DNA from: Jatrophihabitans endophyticus
Lineage (GTDB): Bacteria; Actinomycetota; Actinomycetes; Mycobacteriales; Jatrophihabitantaceae
Length of the DNA stretch: 64,000 nt
Direction: 5' to 3'
Assembly (NCBI RefSeq): GCF_900129455.1
Contig: NZ_FQVU01000001.1
Location: 1,054,001 to 1,118,000, forward strand
Below the pieces are notes generated by a model. The model was not told where the DNA came from. It ran no database searches and saw only the letters and a program-made list of their open reading frames with translations. Positions 43,987 through 54,987 of the stretch are shown piece by piece. Positions within the stretch are counted from its first letter, which is position 1. Each line of letters starts with the position of its first letter. A program made the position numbers and the translations under genes.

Positions 43987-44090
43987 CCCGGGCGCACCCC
44001 GCCCGCCTGCCACACTCGTGCGCGGGCGCCATCGCCCCGCCGCCACCCGGGTGGCACCCGCACCGATCGACGAAGGGCTGCCGCACCCCC

Positions 44091-44327
44091 ATGGATGCCG
44101 AATCCCGCTTCCTGACGCTGACCGACGTGTCCGAGGTCCTCAACATCTCCTCGTCGCAGGTCTATGCGCTGGTGCGCAACGGGGAGCTGGCGGCGATCAA
44201 GATCGGCGGCCGGGGTCAGTGGCGGGTCGAACGCAGCAGGCTGGAGGACTACATCGCGCGGATGTACCGGCAGACGAGCGACTTCATCGCCGAGCACCCG
44301 TTCGTGGAGTCCGAGACCGACTCCTGA
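44091..44327 (+). CDS. excisionase/MerR-type helix-turn-helix protein
   Basis: A 78-residue DNA-binding protein. FLTLTDVSEVLNISSSQVYA is the winged HTH of the excisionase/BldC group, followed by LVRNGELAAIKIGGRGQWRV (wing) and ERSRLEDYIARMYRQ. The ATG at 44091 gives the expected N-terminus; no good ribosome site is seen. It is divergent from cpaB-cpaE, which it may control. No integrase is near, so it is not a phage remnant by evidence here. Confidence 0.82.
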   Translation: MDAESRFLTLTDVSEVLNISSSQVYALVRNGELAAIKIGGRGQWRVERSRLEDYIARMYRQTSDFIAEHPFVESETDS

Positions 44328-44348
44328 GCCCGACCGCCGACCGAGCCC

Positions 44349-44371
44349 GACCGCCGGCGTCGCGGGCGGTC
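44349..44371. terminator. 7-bp hairpin between convergent HTH and ABC-F genes
   Basis: gaccgcc (44349-44355), 9-nt loop, ggcggtc (44365-44371). It overlaps the last bases of the ABC-F gene and lies 21 bp after the HTH stop. Confidence 0.45.
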
Positions 44372-46007
44372 AGTCCTCGCTCACCCGCCCGGCGGCGACG
44401 AGCAGCCGCCGCGTGAGCCGGACGGTCTCGAGCATCTGCCGGTCGTGCGTCACGAGCAGCACCGTGCCGGTGAACGAGTCGAGCGCCGACTCGAGCTGCT
44501 CGATCGCGGGCAGGTCCAGGTGGTTGGTGGGCTCGTCGAGGACGAGCAGGTTGACGCCGCGTCCCTGCAGCAGCGCCAGCCCGGCCCGGGTCCGCTCGCC
44601 CGGCGAGAGCGAGGCGGCGGGCCGGTCCACGTGATCGGCGCGCAGCCCGAACTTGGCGAGCAGGGTGCGCACGGCGGCGTCGTCGAGCTCGGGGAGCTCG
44701 GCGCCCATCGCCCGGGCGAGCGGCAGCTGCCGGTCGAGCGCCGCGCGAGCCTGGTCGATCTCGCCGACGACGACCCCCGAGCCGAGGCTCGCCGTCCCCT
44801 CGTCGGGCGACACCCGACCCAGCAGCAGCTGCAGCAACGTCGTCTTCCCGGCGCCGTTGGCGCCGGTGACGGCGACCCGGTCGGCCCAGTCGATCTGCAG
44901 CGTGACCGGCCCGAACGTGAAACCCGGCCGGCGCACGACCGCGTCGCGCGCGCTGGCGACCACGCCGCCGGAGCGCGGCGCGGTGGCGATCGCCATACGT
45001 AGCTGCCACTCCTTGCGCGGCTCGGGCACCTCCGCCAGCCGCTCGATGAGCCGCTGCGTCTGCCGGGCCTTCGCCGCCTGCTTCTCCGAGGTCTCCGCGC
45101 GGAACTTGCGTCCCACCTTGTCGTTGTCCTTAGCCTTGCGGCGGGCGTTCGCCACGCCCTTGGCCATCCACGCCCGCTGCATGTGGGCGCGCTCGCCGAG
45201 CTCCTGCACCCGCTCGGCGTAGTCGTCGTACGCCTCGCGCTCGTGCCGTCGCTCGACCTCGCGCTCGACGAGGTACGCGCGGTAACCACCGTCGACCTGA
45301 CGCACCGTGTGCTGGGCGAGGTCGAGCTCGACGACGCGGGTGACGGTGCGCTGCAGGAACTCGCGGTCGTGGCTGACGAGCACGGCGCCGGCGCGCAGGT
45401 CACCGACGAAACGCTCGAGTCGCGCGAGGCCGTCGAGGTCGAGGTCGTTGGTGGGCTCGTCGAGCAGGACGAGGTCGAAGCGGCTGGCCAGCAGCGAGAG
45501 CAGCCCGGCCCGGGCCGCCTGCCCGCCGGACAGCGTGTCCATCGCGGCGTCGAGAGCGGTGTCCAGCCCGACGTCCGCGGCGAGCGCCGCCGCCCGTTCG
45601 TCGAGGTCGGCGCCGCCGAGGGCGAGCCAGCGCTCCAGCGCGGCGGCGTACGCATCGTCGGCGCCCGGCGCGCCGGCGGCGAGCGCGGCCGCCGCGGCGT
45701 CCATCGCCACCTGCGCGTCGGCGACCCCGGTACGCCGCGCGAGGAACTGCGTCACGGACTCCCCCGGCCGCCCGGTGCGCTCCTGCGGCAGGTAGCCCAC
45801 CGTCGCGTCGGGTGGCGACAGCGCGATCGTGCCGGACTCGGGACGCCGCAGCCCGGCGAGCACCTGCAGCAGCGTCGACTTGCCCGCACCGTTGACGCCG
45901 ACCAGCCCGACGACGTCGCCGGGCGCGACCACCAGATCGAGACCGTCGAACAGGACGCGCGAGCCGAACGCGGCGCCGAGACCGGTCGCGACGAGGGAGG
46001 CGTCCAC
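44370..46007 (-). CDS. ABC-F family ATPase
   Basis: A 545-residue protein with two ABC domains and no membrane segment. First Walker A GVNGAGKST at about 37-45 with TLSGGQAARAGLL and LLDEPTNDLDLDG; second GANGAGKTT with LSPGERTRAGLALL and VLDEPTNHLDL. The linker between them is charged and helical (EREAYDDYAERVQELGERA), as in ribosome-binding ABC-F proteins. It acts on the ribosomal E/P site in translation or antibiotic protection; subclass not determined. The GTG start follows TAGGCT after 6 nt. Confidence 0.92.
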   Translation of the reverse strand: MDASLVATGLGAAFGSRVLFDGLDLVVAPGDVVGLVGVNGAGKSTLLQVLAGLRRPESGTIALSPPDATVGYLPQERTGRPGESVTQFLARRTGVADAQVAMDAAAAALAAGAPGADDAYAAALERWLALGGADLDERAAALAADVGLDTALDAAMDTLSGGQAARAGLLSLLASRFDLVLLDEPTNDLDLDGLARLERFVGDLRAGAVLVSHDREFLQRTVTRVVELDLAQHTVRQVDGGYRAYLVEREVERRHEREAYDDYAERVQELGERAHMQRAWMAKGVANARRKAKDNDKVGRKFRAETSEKQAAKARQTQRLIERLAEVPEPRKEWQLRMAIATAPRSGGVVASARDAVVRRPGFTFGPVTLQIDWADRVAVTGANGAGKTTLLQLLLGRVSPDEGTASLGSGVVVGEIDQARAALDRQLPLARAMGAELPELDDAAVRTLLAKFGLRADHVDRPAASLSPGERTRAGLALLQGRGVNLLVLDEPTNHLDLPAIEQLESALDSFTGTVLLVTHDRQMLETVRLTRRLLVAAGRVSED

Positions 46008-46013
46008 CCGACG

Positions 46014-46019
46014 AGCCTA
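46014..46019 (-). promoter_or_regulatory. -10 element TAGGCT before the ABC-F gene
   Basis: On the minus strand TAGGCT is followed by 6 nt and the GTG start codon. There is no Shine-Dalgarno site, so a leaderless transcript is predicted. Confidence 0.5.
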
Positions 46020-46033
46020 CGAAGCGGACGCAG

Positions 46034-46606
46034 CTAGGTTGTCACGGCATCCGCGCTGCGCCGCACGGCGGCGAGGGCGGCGAGCGGCACCAGCTCGGAG
46101 TCGCGGACGTCCCCGCGTCGGCGCGGCTCGCCCGCGGCGTGGGTGGCGACCTCCACGAAGTCCGCTCCCACCCGGTCGACGGTGGCGTCGACGGTCGCGC
46201 CGTCGACGAGGTGCACCCGCACCGCCGACCGGTCCCGGGCGACGCCGCGCAACGCATGCCGCAGTGTGAGCCGCGACTCGACAACCCCTGCGGTGCCGGG
46301 CGCGGCCGAGAACCGGGCCAGACCCCGGACGCCGAGGACGGCGGGCAGCGCGACGATGGTCTCGCGCGCGTCGCCGTCGCCCAGCAGCAGCCAGTCGGGA
46401 CCGACGCGCCGTAGCTCGCCCGCCACCGTGAGCCCAGCAGGCAGCCGCAGCCGCACCGGCAGCCCGAGCGCACCCCGCAGCCGCTCCGCGACCCCGAGCC
46501 GGCCGACCTCGGCCCGGGTGCGCTCGTCGACCTCGGCGGCCCGCTCCGCCTGCGCCAGCGCACCGGCCTGCGCCTCCAGGTCCGCGAACAAGCCCTCCCA
46601 CCGCAC
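46034..46606 (-). CDS. conserved actinobacterial protein of unknown function
   Basis: A 190-residue protein starting MRWEGLFADLEAQAGALAQA, an N-terminus I associate with a conserved actinobacterial family of unknown function. Residues 10-50 are a helical, charged segment. The rest is beta-rich: LRLPAGLTVAGELRRVGPDW and VRVHLVDGATVDATVDRVGA look like two small barrel (Sm/KOW-like) repeats, by pattern only. AAGGGCGGGG precedes the GTG start. It is divergent from the LysM gene. Confidence 0.65.
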   Translation of the reverse strand: MRWEGLFADLEAQAGALAQAERAAEVDERTRAEVGRLGVAERLRGALGLPVRLRLPAGLTVAGELRRVGPDWLLLGDGDARETIVALPAVLGVRGLARFSAAPGTAGVVESRLTLRHALRGVARDRSAVRVHLVDGATVDATVDRVGADFVEVATHAAGEPRRRGDVRDSELVPLAALAAVRRSADAVTT

Positions 46607-46641
46607 GACCCCGCCCTTCCTCGACCGCCCGAACCGGACAA

Positions 46642-46690
46642 CTGTGACACAGCCTCGCCGCTTGACCGTAGGTCAGCCAACGCATATAAA
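46642..46690 (+). promoter_or_regulatory. strong sigma-70 type promoter and 11-bp palindrome before the LysM gene
   Basis: TTGACC (46662-46667), exactly 17 nt, TATAAA (46685-46690). The palindrome ctgtgacacag (46642-46652) is 9 bp upstream of the -35 and could bind an activator or repressor. Expected transcription start is near 46697, giving a leader of about 25 nt with AAAGG as ribosome site. Confidence 0.75.
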
Positions 46691-46721
46691 CGCAAACACA
46701 AGCAAACGAAAGGTTCGGACT

Positions 46722-47453
46722 GTGGGTCTTCGGCTGCGCATCAGTGCCCTGACGCTCGTCGACGGCCTCGCCGTGGTCGGGCTGCGGCCGGATCTCGCCG
46801 CGGTCGCGGACGGGCTCACGGCGCCGCGGCACTGGCTGGCCCACGCCGGCGCCGACCGGGTCGTCGCCGTGCTGGCCGGCCTCGGCGGCTGGCTCGCCGC
46901 GACGTGGGTGGCGCTCGGGCTGCTGGCCGCCGCGCTCAGCCGGCTGCCCGGGACGGCGGGTCGGCTCGCCGCCGCGACCGCCCGGGTCGCGCTGCCCGCG
47001 CTCGTGCGACGGCTGCTCGCCGGGTCGGCCGGGCTCGGCGTCCTGCTGGCCCCGGCGACGGCGGCCGTCGCGACCCCGGGAACGGGACCGGGGCCGGCAG
47101 GCCCGGCGTGGCCCACGACGCCCTCGGTGTCGGCGCCCGGCCCGGCGTGGCCGACCGGCGGCGAGGCCCCGGTCACCCCGGATCACCACCCCCCTCGACC
47201 CGAGCACCGTCCGCAGCCCCGGGACGGCCACCCCGGGACGCACGCCGCAGCGGCACGGGTGACCGTCCGCGCCGGCGACTGCCTCTGGCTGCTGGGGTCG
47301 CGGCGCCTGGGCGCCGACGCGTCCGACGCCCGCGTGGCCCGCTACGTCGCGCGGCTCCACGCCGTCAACCGGGACGTCATCGGCGCCGATCCCGACCACA
47401 TCACCCCTGGGCAGGTGCTCGCGCTGCCCCCTCCCCCGCAGGAGTCCCCGTGA
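46722..47453 (+). CDS. LysM domain membrane protein
   Basis: A 243-residue protein from a GTG with AAAGG about 8 nt upstream. Two or three hydrophobic helices lie at about residues 40-70 and 100-130 (VVAVLAGLGGWLAATWVALG, LLAGSAGLGVLLAPATAAV). A Pro/Gly linker leads to a C-terminal LysM-type domain: VTVRAGDCLWLLGSRRLG, then LHAVNRDVIGADPDHITPGQ. LysM binds peptidoglycan. The stop overlaps the next GTG. The AT-rich region before it is the most AT-rich spot in the window. Confidence 0.82.
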   Translation: MGLRLRISALTLVDGLAVVGLRPDLAAVADGLTAPRHWLAHAGADRVVAVLAGLGGWLAATWVALGLLAAALSRLPGTAGRLAAATARVALPALVRRLLAGSAGLGVLLAPATAAVATPGTGPGPAGPAWPTTPSVSAPGPAWPTGGEAPVTPDHHPPRPEHRPQPRDGHPGTHAAAARVTVRAGDCLWLLGSRRLGADASDARVARYVARLHAVNRDVIGADPDHITPGQVLALPPPPQESP

Positions 47454-48013
47454 CCGCCGCCGTCGCCACCGTCGCCCCCACCGCTGGCGCCCCCGCCGCG
47501 CACCGCCCGGCGCGCCCGGGCGCGGCCTCGCGCGTCACCGTGCGTCCCGCCCCGCAGCGGGAGCCGCCGTTCGACGACGAGGTGGCCGGCCGGCCGCTCG
47601 TCGGCCGCTACGACCAGCGGTTGCCCTTCGACGAGCCGACATCGCCGTGGTCGAGCGCGATCGCCGCCCTGCCCCGTCGCGACGGCCTGCCCGAGCCCAC
47701 GTTGTGGGCGCGACGGTTGCTGGTCGGTCTCATCGAGACCGCCGACGGCCGCCGGCCGCTCGCCCAGCTCACCGCCATGCTCAGCCCGTCGATCGGACGC
47801 GGGCTGGGCGCCGACTTCGAACGCGCCGCCGTCGCGGGCCGGCCGCACTGGCTGCACCGCGCGCACGTGGCGACGGTGCGTTCGGCCGAGGCCGCGGCAG
47901 GCATCGCCGAGCTGTGCGCGACCGTGGAGGTCGGGCCGCGGGTGCGCGCCGTCGCGTTACGGCTCGAGGTGCACCGAGGGCGCTGGTTGTGCACCCGGCT
48001 GCAGCTCGGCTGA
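47450..48013 (+). CDS. Rv3235 family protein
   Basis: A 187-residue protein started at a GTG overlapping the LysM stop (GTGA). The first about 75 residues are Pro/Ala-rich; the conserved part has ARRLLVGLIETADGRRPLAQ, LTAMLSPSIGRGLGADFERA and ends VEVGPRVRAVALRLEVHRGR. This matches the actinobacterial Rv3235 family (DUF6459-like, name from memory) that sits next to secA. No enzyme motif. Its C-terminus resembles a small SecA-neighbour fold; function unknown. Confidence 0.78.
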   Translation: MTAAVATVAPTAGAPAAHRPARPGAASRVTVRPAPQREPPFDDEVAGRPLVGRYDQRLPFDEPTSPWSSAIAALPRRDGLPEPTLWARRLLVGLIETADGRRPLAQLTAMLSPSIGRGLGADFERAAVAGRPHWLHRAHVATVRSAEAAAGIAELCATVEVGPRVRAVALRLEVHRGRWLCTRLQLG

Positions 48014-48023
48014 TCCCCGGTGG

Positions 48024-48047
48024 CCCGGCCCGACCGTCACGGCCGGG
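48024..48047. terminator. short GC hairpin between the Rv3235-family gene and secA
   Basis: cccggcc (48024-48030), 10-nt loop, ggccggg (48041-48047). It lies between two convergent stops. Seven GC pairs, no T-run. Confidence 0.4.
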
Positions 48048-48076
48048 ACCGGCCGGCTGATCGGTCGGTCGGCGGG

Positions 48077-50980
<2,904 letters not shown>

Positions 50981-50986
50981 CCGGCC

Positions 50987-50992
50987 ATGGTA
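50987..50992 (-). promoter_or_regulatory. -10 element TACCAT before secA
   Basis: On the minus strand TACCAT is followed by 6 nt and the secA GTG. No Shine-Dalgarno sequence is visible. Leaderless transcription is predicted, less certain because the hexamer is a weak match. Confidence 0.4.
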
Positions 50993-51048
50993 CGGGCCGT
51001 GGGACCGAGGTCACCCGCGGTCGTCGCCGGGGGCCGCACGGCCGCCGG

Positions 51049-52212
51049 TCAGGGCCGGATCGACAGGAAGACGAAGGCGGCGAGCAGGGCCAGGTGCAGC
51101 CCACCCTGCAGCGGCTTGGCCCGGCCTGGGACGACGGTCAGCGTGCCGACCGCGACCGAGACGACGAGCAGCACGATCTGGGTCGGCTCGAGGCCGAGCG
51201 CGAGCGGACCGTCGAGCCAGATCGAGGCGACGGCGATGGTCGGGATGGTCAGCCCGATGGACGCCATCGCCGAGCCGTAGCCGAGGTTCAGGCTGACCTG
51301 GACGCGTTCGCGCAGGGCGTTGCGGGTGGCGGCGATGCTCTCGGGCAGCAGCACGAGCAGCGCGATCACCACGCCCACGAAGGCCTGCGGGAAGCCGACG
51401 GCGTCCACCGCGTCCTCGATCGAGGGCGAGGCGACCTTGGCCAGGCCGACGACGCCGACGAGGGCGACGACCAGCAGCCCCAGGCTGGCCAGGGTCTGCC
51501 GGCCCGTCGGCGGGTCGGCGTGTTCCTCGCCCTGCTCGCCCTGCTCGCCCTGCTCGTCCCCGGTCCCGTCCGCGTCGTGGTCGCGGGTGCCGGTGCGGGT
51601 GCGGCCGTCACGGTCGACGGGCAGGAAGAAGTCGCGGTGCCGGACGGTCTGGGTGAACACGAACAGCACGTAGAGGGCCAGCGAGGCGACGGCGGCGAAG
51701 GCGAGCTGGGCCCCGGAGAACTCCGCCCCGTCCGCGGAGGTCGTGAAGCGGGGCAGCACGAGGCACAGCGTCGCGAGCGCGGCGACGGTGGCGAGCGCCG
51801 CCCCGGTGCCCTCGGGGTTGAACACGGCCAGGTGGTGCTTGAGCGCGCTGACGAGCAGCGCCAGCCCTACGATGCCGTTCGCGCTGATCATCACCGCCGC
51901 GAACACGGTGTCTCGGGCCAGCTCGCTCGTGTCACCACCGTGGCCACCGCCGGAGACCATGAGCGTCACGATGAGCCCGACCTCGATGACGGTGACGGCG
52001 ACCGCGAGCACCAGCGAGCCGAACGGCTCGCCGACCTTGTGGGCGATCACCTCGGCGTGATGGACCGCGGCCAGCACCGCCCCGATCAGCGACGCCCCCA
52101 CCAGGACGAGCACGGGCACCGGCACGTGCCGGCCGAAGGTGAATGCCAGCAGCACGAGCGCGAGCACCGGCACGACCGTGGTCCAGGGCAGTCGGCGCAG
52201 GGCTGCGGTCAT
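51049..52212 (-). CDS. calcium/cation:proton antiporter (ChaA/y4hA type)
   Basis: A 387-residue membrane protein with about 11 helices in two halves. The paired exchanger motifs are GEPFGSLVLAVAVTVIEVGL in the first half and VVIALLVLLPESIAATRNAL in the second, each with the conserved Glu of the CaCA family. An acidic, Gly/Glu/Asp-rich cytoplasmic loop (DGTGDEQGEQGEQGEEHAD) separates them and may bind cation. It exports Ca2+ or Na+/K+ for protons. The ATG at 52212 was chosen over ATG at 52221 because TAGGGT lies 7 nt upstream. Confidence 0.88.
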   Translation of the reverse strand: MTAALRRLPWTTVVPVLALVLLAFTFGRHVPVPVLVLVGASLIGAVLAAVHHAEVIAHKVGEPFGSLVLAVAVTVIEVGLIVTLMVSGGGHGGDTSELARDTVFAAVMISANGIVGLALLVSALKHHLAVFNPEGTGAALATVAALATLCLVLPRFTTSADGAEFSGAQLAFAAVASLALYVLFVFTQTVRHRDFFLPVDRDGRTRTGTRDHDADGTGDEQGEQGEQGEEHADPPTGRQTLASLGLLVVALVGVVGLAKVASPSIEDAVDAVGFPQAFVGVVIALLVLLPESIAATRNALRERVQVSLNLGYGSAMASIGLTIPTIAVASIWLDGPLALGLEPTQIVLLVVSVAVGTLTVVPGRAKPLQGGLHLALLAAFVFLSIRP

Positions 52213-52219
52213 TGGTCGC

Positions 52220-52225
52220 ACCCTA
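52220..52225 (-). promoter_or_regulatory. -10 element TAGGGT before the antiporter gene
   Basis: On the minus strand TAGGGT is followed by 7 nt and the ATG. No Shine-Dalgarno site. Consistent with a leaderless mRNA. Confidence 0.5.
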
Positions 52226-52253
52226 CGGTTGCCACCTCTGCGAATCTTGAGCG

Positions 52254-53384
52254 GTGGACGTGCTCGCCGGACCGGCTCTCGACGACCTCACGCTGCGCGG
52301 CCCCCGGCTGCTGCTGCGGCGATGGCAGCCGACCGACGCCGCCCGCGTGCACGAGGTGATGCAGGACCGCTCGATGTTCGACTACCTCGTGCTGCCCGAC
52401 CCCTACACCGCCGACGACGCGCACGAGTTCGTGACGACGATCGGCCACGAGGGGCGCGGCGACGGCTCCGGCGTCGGCTGTGCCGTGGTCGAGCGGGCCT
52501 CGGAGCGGGTGGTGGGCTCGGCGGCGCTGCGGATGTGGGGCGACCATCCCGAGATCGGGTTCTGGGTCGCCCCCGACGCGCGCGGCCGCGGGTACGCGAG
52601 CGAGGCCACCGGGGTGCTGTGCGACTTCGGCTTCGGGCTGGGGCTGCGCCGCATCGGCCTGTGTTGCGACGTCCGCAACCTCGCCTCGGCGCGGGCGGCG
52701 CTGCGCGCTGGCTTCCGCTTCGAGGGCGTGCTGCGCGACGCGGCGCCGCTCGCCGGCCGCGGGTCGGCCGACCTCGCCTGCTTCGGCCGGGTGCCGACCG
52801 ACCCGGCCACGTCGGTGCCCCTCAGCTTCCCACCGTTGCCCGCCGACGGGCTGTCCGACGGGGTGGTCGCGCTGCGGGTACTGGCCCCCGGCGACGCGTG
52901 CGCCTTCGCCGAGACCGACGACGAGCTCACCGTCGCGAACGGCTTCGGCGACGCGCCACGCACCACCCACGAGTACGAGTCGGCCACCGCCCGGGCCGGC
53001 CTCGACTGGCTCGTCGGCACCCGGGCGCTCAGCGCGATCGTGGACGTGGCGACCGGCCAGCTGGCCGGCTCGCTGACCCTGCGCCACGCCGGACCGCCGC
53101 AGATCGGCGGGATCGGCTACGTGGTGCACCCGCGTTTCCGCGGCCGGGGTTACGCCACCCGCGCGTTGCGCCTGCTCGTGCCCTGGGCGTTCGAGCACGG
53201 TTTCGCCCGCATGGAGCTCGGCGCGAAGGAGGCGAACCTCGCCTCGCAGCGGGCCGCGCTCGCCGCCGGCTTCCACGCCGACGGCGTGCGGCGGCACCGG
53301 CTGCGCGGCGTCGACGGCCGGTTCCACGACGAGGTGCGCTTCGCGCAGACGAACCCGCGGCTCGACACGGCCGCGGGCTCGTAA
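52254..53384 (+). CDS. tandem GNAT acetyltransferase
   Basis: A 376-residue protein with two GNAT (RimJ/RimL-like) domains. The first, about residues 15-185, has IGFWVAPDARGRGYASEATG as acetyl-CoA motif; the second, about 200-370, has IGYVVHPRFRGRGYATRALR. Both keep the RGRGYA signature, so both may bind acetyl-CoA. Start at GTG 52254. Targets unknown; RimJ-type proteins acetylate protein N-termini or small amines. Confidence 0.88.
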   Translation: MDVLAGPALDDLTLRGPRLLLRRWQPTDAARVHEVMQDRSMFDYLVLPDPYTADDAHEFVTTIGHEGRGDGSGVGCAVVERASERVVGSAALRMWGDHPEIGFWVAPDARGRGYASEATGVLCDFGFGLGLRRIGLCCDVRNLASARAALRAGFRFEGVLRDAAPLAGRGSADLACFGRVPTDPATSVPLSFPPLPADGLSDGVVALRVLAPGDACAFAETDDELTVANGFGDAPRTTHEYESATARAGLDWLVGTRALSAIVDVATGQLAGSLTLRHAGPPQIGGIGYVVHPRFRGRGYATRALRLLVPWAFEHGFARMELGAKEANLASQRAALAAGFHADGVRRHRLRGVDGRFHDEVRFAQTNPRLDTAAGS

Positions 53385-53412
53385 CCCGCGCGGGGCACGC
53401 CCCCGCCCCGCC

Positions 53413-54120
53413 TCATTCGACGAGGCGCAACAGCCCGTAGTCGTAGGCGTGCCGCCGGTAGACGACGGTGGGGCGGCCGGTCTCGGCGCACTTGAACAGG
53501 TAGAAGTCGTGACCGACGAGCTCCATCTCGAACAGCGCCTCGTCGACCGACATCGGTGTGCCGGGGTGCTCCTTCTCGCGCACCACCTGGCCCGGCCCGT
53601 CGGCGCCGTCGAGGCCGTCGACGGCCTCACCGGCTCCGTCGACACCGCCGGTTCCGTCGACATCGCCGGTTCCGTCGACGGGACCGGTGGCGCCGCCCGC
53701 TCCGTCGAGCGCCACGATCGTCTCCGGGGCGACGTCCAGCGTGTCGGCCAGCGCGGCCGTCGCCTCGGCGACCGAGGGGGGCCGGCGCCGGCCGTGGTGG
53801 ACGCGCCGCCGGTCCGCGGCCTGCCGCAGCCGCCGCTCGAGCCGGTCGGCGGCGAGGTCCAGGGCGGAGTAGAAGTCCTCGGCGCAGGCCTCGCTGCGCA
53901 CGACCGGGCCCCGGGTACGGCACGTGATCTCGACGTGCTGGCAGCTGCCGTTCTGCCGCGGGTTCTTCTCGTGTTGGAGTTCGACGTCGGTGCGGTGGAT
54001 CTTCTGGTCGTACCGCTCCAGCTTGGCGAGCTTTTCCTCGACGTGCTGGCGATAGTGGTCAGGAACCACCACGTTGCGGCCTCGGACGACGATCTCCATG
54101 TTGCCCGCGACAGATGTCAT
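53413..54120 (-). CDS. hpf: long-form ribosome hibernation promoting factor
   Basis: A 235-residue HPF. The N-terminal S30AE domain (about 8-105) has MEIVVRGRNVVVPDHYRQH and YSALDLAADRLERRLRQAA. The C-terminal dimerisation domain (about 178-235) has SVDEALFEMELVGHDFYLFK and VVYRRHAYDYGLLRLVE. It silences ribosomes by forming 100S dimers. The linker (about 110-175) is unusually long and contains Asp/Gly/Val repeats. The ATG at 54120 has GGTGGAGG just upstream. Neighbourhood comF-hpf-secA is conserved in actinobacteria. Confidence 0.93.
   Translation of the reverse strand: MTSVAGNMEIVVRGRNVVVPDHYRQHVEEKLAKLERYDQKIHRTDVELQHEKNPRQNGSCQHVEITCRTRGPVVRSEACAEDFYSALDLAADRLERRLRQAADRRRVHHGRRRPPSVAEATAALADTLDVAPETIVALDGAGGATGPVDGTGDVDGTGGVDGAGEAVDGLDGADGPGQVVREKEHPGTPMSVDEALFEMELVGHDFYLFKCAETGRPTVVYRRHAYDYGLLRLVE
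53630..53683. repeat. 18-bp in-frame repeat in the hpf linker, three copies
   Basis: The unit ccggttccgtcgacaccg occurs three times (53630-53647, 53648-53665, 53666-53683) with 1-4 changes each. On the minus strand it encodes Gly/Asp/Val/Thr units in the flexible linker of HPF. The 18-bp period preserves the frame. Confidence 0.85.
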
Positions 54121-54226
54121 GCGACCTCCACCATGCTCACGGTGACCGGTCGGCACGAGGTGGGTCGTCGGGGGCGTGCCGGCCGAGTGTCACCTGATCG
54201 TTTTGGTCGCTCTCACGCTAGACCGC

Positions 54227-54883
54227 TCACCTGGGACCTGCCAATGGTTCGGCCAGGACACGACGAGGTGTCGCCGCCACCACGGCCGCGCCGACGACGG
54301 TCCAGCCGCGGGCACGCAGCGCGCGCCCGGCCTCGCGCAACGTGGCACCGGTGGTGACGACGTCGTCGACCAGCACCGCCGGCCGGCCACGGGGCGGCCC
54401 CGCGGCCAACGAACCGCGCAGGTTGTGCTCGCGCTCGGCGACGCCGAGACCGGCCGAGTCGAGGACGGCACGGGTGGGGCGCAGCACGGCCGGCGCGACG
54501 ACGAGCCCGGTGCGGCGACCGGCACGCCGGGCCAGGCGCAGCACGTGGTCGCCCCCGCGCGCGGCGGCGACCGCCGCTGCCGACGGCGGCCCGATCAGCA
54601 CGGCGTCGGGCGGGGGTGCCAGCGCGCGCAGGGCCGCGGCCAGCAGCAGCGCCAGCGCCGCCGCCAGATCGCGACGCCCGCGTTCCTTGTACGCGATGAC
54701 CGCGCGTCGCACCGCCGCGTCGTAGCCGGCGCCGGCGTGCAACGCGATCCCGTGGCCCGGCACGGCGAAGGCCGGCGTGCGCGGCCGGCACGCCGGGCAG
54801 AGCACGGCCGAGGGCGCGTCGCAGCCCACGCAGCGGCGGGGCAGCACGAGGTCGACGAGGTCACCGAACGCGATCGCAGCCAT
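54227..54883 (-). CDS. ComF family phosphoribosyltransferase
   Basis: A 218-residue protein. An N-terminal zinc knuckle RRCVGCDAPSAVLCPACR gives two CxxC pairs; the C-terminal PRTase domain has the PRPP loop AVLVDDVVTTGATLREAG. ComF is needed for DNA uptake in naturally competent bacteria and may recycle nucleotides; in this lineage its role is unproven. The ATG at 54883 starts with the canonical MAAIAFGDLVDLVLPRRC. Upstream lie two GCTGTGGACGACG motifs. Confidence 0.88.
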   Translation of the reverse strand: MAAIAFGDLVDLVLPRRCVGCDAPSAVLCPACRPRTPAFAVPGHGIALHAGAGYDAAVRRAVIAYKERGRRDLAAALALLLAAALRALAPPPDAVLIGPPSAAAVAAARGGDHVLRLARRAGRRTGLVVAPAVLRPTRAVLDSAGLGVAEREHNLRGSLAAGPPRGRPAVLVDDVVTTGATLREAGRALRARGWTVVGAAVVAATPRRVLAEPLAGPR

Positions 54884-54931
54884 GCCGGCAGCCTGCCGCC
54901 CGCGGCACGTCCCCGCCCTGCCCGAGACCGC

Positions 54932-54975
54932 GCTGTGGACGACGGACGTGATCTCCCCGGCCGCTGTGGACGACG
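54932..54975. promoter_or_regulatory. two direct GCTGTGGACGACG motifs upstream of the comF-like gene
   Basis: The 13-mer is at 54932-54944 and 54963-54975, 31 bp apart (three helical turns), between the lpqB stop and the comF-like start. A DnaA-like or regulator site is possible. Confidence 0.45.
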
Positions 54976-54987
54976 ACCGCGGGGCGT

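Noticed and set aside
44091-44327. Excisionase-like gene as evidence of a prophage or integrative element
   Set aside because: No integrase, tRNA or attachment repeats nearby; such small HTH proteins are common regulators in actinobacteria.
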